From contig CM065316.1 of NCBI GenBank assembly GCA_033032175.1, positions 9,952,115 through 10,016,114 on the forward strand: 64,000 bases of DNA, written 5' to 3'. The stretch is from Saturnia japonica (lineage: Eukaryota > Arthropoda > Insecta > Lepidoptera > Saturniidae). This document shows, piece after piece, positions 62,064-64,000 of the stretch (its first letter is position 1; each line of letters opens with the position of its first letter). The position numbers and the translations under genes were made by a program. A model generated the notes under the pieces. It was not told where the DNA came from and searched no databases. It saw only the letters and a list, made by a program, of their open reading frames with translations.

Positions 62064-62164
62064 ATCTTCTATGCGAGTCTGTTTTTAACCTTCGAAGATT
62101 AGATAAGTATTTCCTTTTCAATTATATATTTTGTCAGTCGGGTATTTTGGAGGTTATATTATGG

Positions 62165-62420
62165 ATGAGCGAGTTATTAGAAAAATATCGATGTTCGATA
62201 TACAGAATTAAAAACATCGACGTTTTAATGGTCTACCCAAGCGGGCAACCTTTATTTTTGGGTGATATTTTTATTGTTGTCTACCTTTTTTCGAAAAACT
62301 TGTGTTTCTGTTTATATTACGTACAGATCCTCAAACTCCATTTACAGCACACAAATATAGAAACATCGATGTTCGATGTTTTCAAGCTCAACATATATAA
62401 ATATCGATCATCCCCAAGTT
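62165..62420. repeat. hAT-like palindrome-rich repeat, family G
   Basis: 'aaaaatatcgatgttcgat', 'aaaaacatcgacgtttt', 'aaacatcgatgttcgatgtt' and a right end 'atatcgatcatcccc' recall the block at 49336-49550. Both also share a centre of the type 'ccaag..gggcaaccttta..ttgttgtc'. It follows the Cyb5r4 stop by about 100 bases and so may lie in the 3' UTR. Confidence 0.5.
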
Positions 62421-64000
62421 ATACTAACAAAAGCTGAATGCAAATTACAGGAAAACGCATCTTGAGACACATCCATATATAACCCACAAATATTTTAGTA
62501 ATTTACAGTGTAGTTTTACCCTTTCAATTTCAGAGTTTCTAATGCATTGCCTCTAAATGCAGTTTCATTTAAGACCAATTTTTAAATCAACAGAACGCTA
62601 ACTTTTCAGGTCCTCCTTTAGGTCCAGGTTATCCTTCGAAACGTCAAAATTATTCCTCAAAGTTATCTGAAGATTAACAGCATTTACAAACAAAGTTTGC
62701 TTTATTGACATCGTGCATTAATTACCTACGTTTGGTTTATGGCTCTAACTCGCATAGCCTTTATGCTTAGTCTTATTATCACAAATTAACAGAATACTTT
62801 ATAGTTGTGGAGATTATTAGAAATGTACCTACATAAGTGACAAGTTTGATCCCTAAACTAGTTTTTTAGTTTTAATTCTAAACAAGCACGCAGTGATTCT
62901 TAAATATAGGTATACTAAGTACCTATTATAAATACATAACTTTGATTTGTAGATAACGCAATTGTGTGGGATCTTCTACAAGAAAAGATACGTACTTAAA
63001 TCTACTAACTTACGATGAGCAATACCACAATTACCTTGCAAGATATATTTTTATAAATAGTAAGAGGTATAAGTAGGTTTTAAACGTATTATTAAGATAT
63101 AGGTACGTACAGTTTCTATTATACTTAGGTATTGATGTCCAATGAGTGAGAAAGTGATCATTATTAGTAAATATATGAGTTGGTTATTTGATAGGCTATT
63201 CCATCTTGGTTTATTAAGGAACGGTTAGCCGACACGTTTGTTTCTTTTAGAAATATACTACTGATGCAAATGCCATGTTTAAAAAGATCGATACAAGATA
63301 CAATATGTAATCATTATTTTTTACAATATTGAACAATTAAATGTTGGCGTACTTTTAATAATTTTACAATAGGTAGGGTAAACACCCAGTAGTCGGCCTT
63401 TTAGTGCAAATCGAATCTTTGTGTAAAGTATATTTATATTTATAGTTTCAATGTTTTTATTTTAATTATTATTTTAAAGGTTATTTATTTAAAAAAAAAC
63501 TAATCAATAACAACAATTATTCATTATCAATTAATAAAACAAAATAAAATAAAATATAACACTTTTTACCAGTAGTCAGCCTCATTTGACCAGAAGTCAG
63601 CCAGCTTCGACCCTATAGTCAGCCAGCCTTATTCAGCTTCTTCTTTAATCTTGAAAATTTCACACATACTTTATTTATTAAATATATTTTAATAAAGATC
63701 TCTAGCAAAATAAGTAAGTACATTTTAAGTGTTCCCATACAGGGTATTTTGTGTGACATATTTTATCCAATATTCTTTAAGTAATCTATTTGTGTCACTA
63801 ATAATAATTTATTTCTCACAATTATTGCAATTTATTTTATTTATTGTACAAGTTCGGTTTTTCGTCTTTGTTTGAATATATTATAATATGTGGCTGTCAA
63901 CGATCTTTCAGATTTTGTTTTTTGCAACCCTTTTTAGTTTTATTTCTTTTGCTTGTAATCTTATTTGTTCTCTTTAATCTAGTTCATCAGGATATCATTC
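62421..64000. other. Downstream of Cyb5r4; no gene seen, possible transposon start at 63373
   Basis: AT-rich. At 63373-63400 'tagggtaaacacccagtagt' opens a block in which 'agtagtcagcc', 'agaagtcagccagc' and 'atagtcagccagcc' recur (63570-63630). This may be the terminal region of another DNA transposon that continues past the window. Confidence 0.35.

Overview
This is a 64 kb stretch of AT-rich insect nuclear DNA, most likely from a moth or butterfly (Lepidoptera). The evidence is one well-conserved multi-exon animal gene with small exons and GT-AG introns, and a repeat content that I associate with lepidopteran genomes: many dispersed repeats that begin with a variant of 'actagctgtgcccgcggc', a tRNA-headed SINE whose tail carries 'cacatcgtcacttaagat', mariner/Tc1 elements and several non-LTR retrotransposon 3' ends. 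The species cannot be named from the sequence alone.

The only host gene I can support is Cyb5r4 (Ncb5or), a fused cytochrome b5 / CS domain / cytochrome b5 reductase, on the + strand. Nine coding exons can be joined with matching phases: 7233-7299, 50431-50577, 51275-51343, 51493-52127, 53288-53504, 54142-54335, 59485-59585, 60444-60533 and 61832-62063. Together they encode 583 residues plus a TGA stop. Exons 2-9 are secure from protein motifs (HPGG and the second heme histidine, the CS domain, RSYTP, AGTGITPM, CGPTEF). Exon 1 is inferred from a 22-codon open segment with a good donor in the matching phase, and would make intron 1 about 43 kb long.

The rest is mostly transposon debris. From 1 to 7.2 kb, upstream of the inferred first exon, there are SINE-like pieces and a 1.0 kb element with long terminal inverted repeats and an internal minisatellite. 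Intron 1 (7.3-50.4 kb) holds at least five LINE 3' fragments, a nearly intact Tc1-like DD34E element (19296-20894) broken by one stop codon, a decayed mariner (27481-28715) nested in an older repeat, two DD41D-type mariner relics (35.3-36.2 and 40316-41586), jockey-like and I-like LINE ends lying tail to tail (30.9-33.3 kb), and two local tandem arrays (12.9-13.6 and 17.4-17.7 kb). Introns 4-8 carry SINEs, an inverted pair of repeat copies directly before exon 5, and in intron 6 a decayed pogo/Tigger-like transposase gene with a PHD-like zinc finger, followed in the same orientation by a second decayed transposon-associated ORF.

I recognise no rRNA, functional tRNA, CRISPR array or bacterial-type operon. 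No clearly new biological system is visible. The most useful leads are the near-intact Tc1-like element, the two-ORF arrangement in intron 6, the palindrome-rich hAT-like repeat family, and the very long TE-filled first intron.
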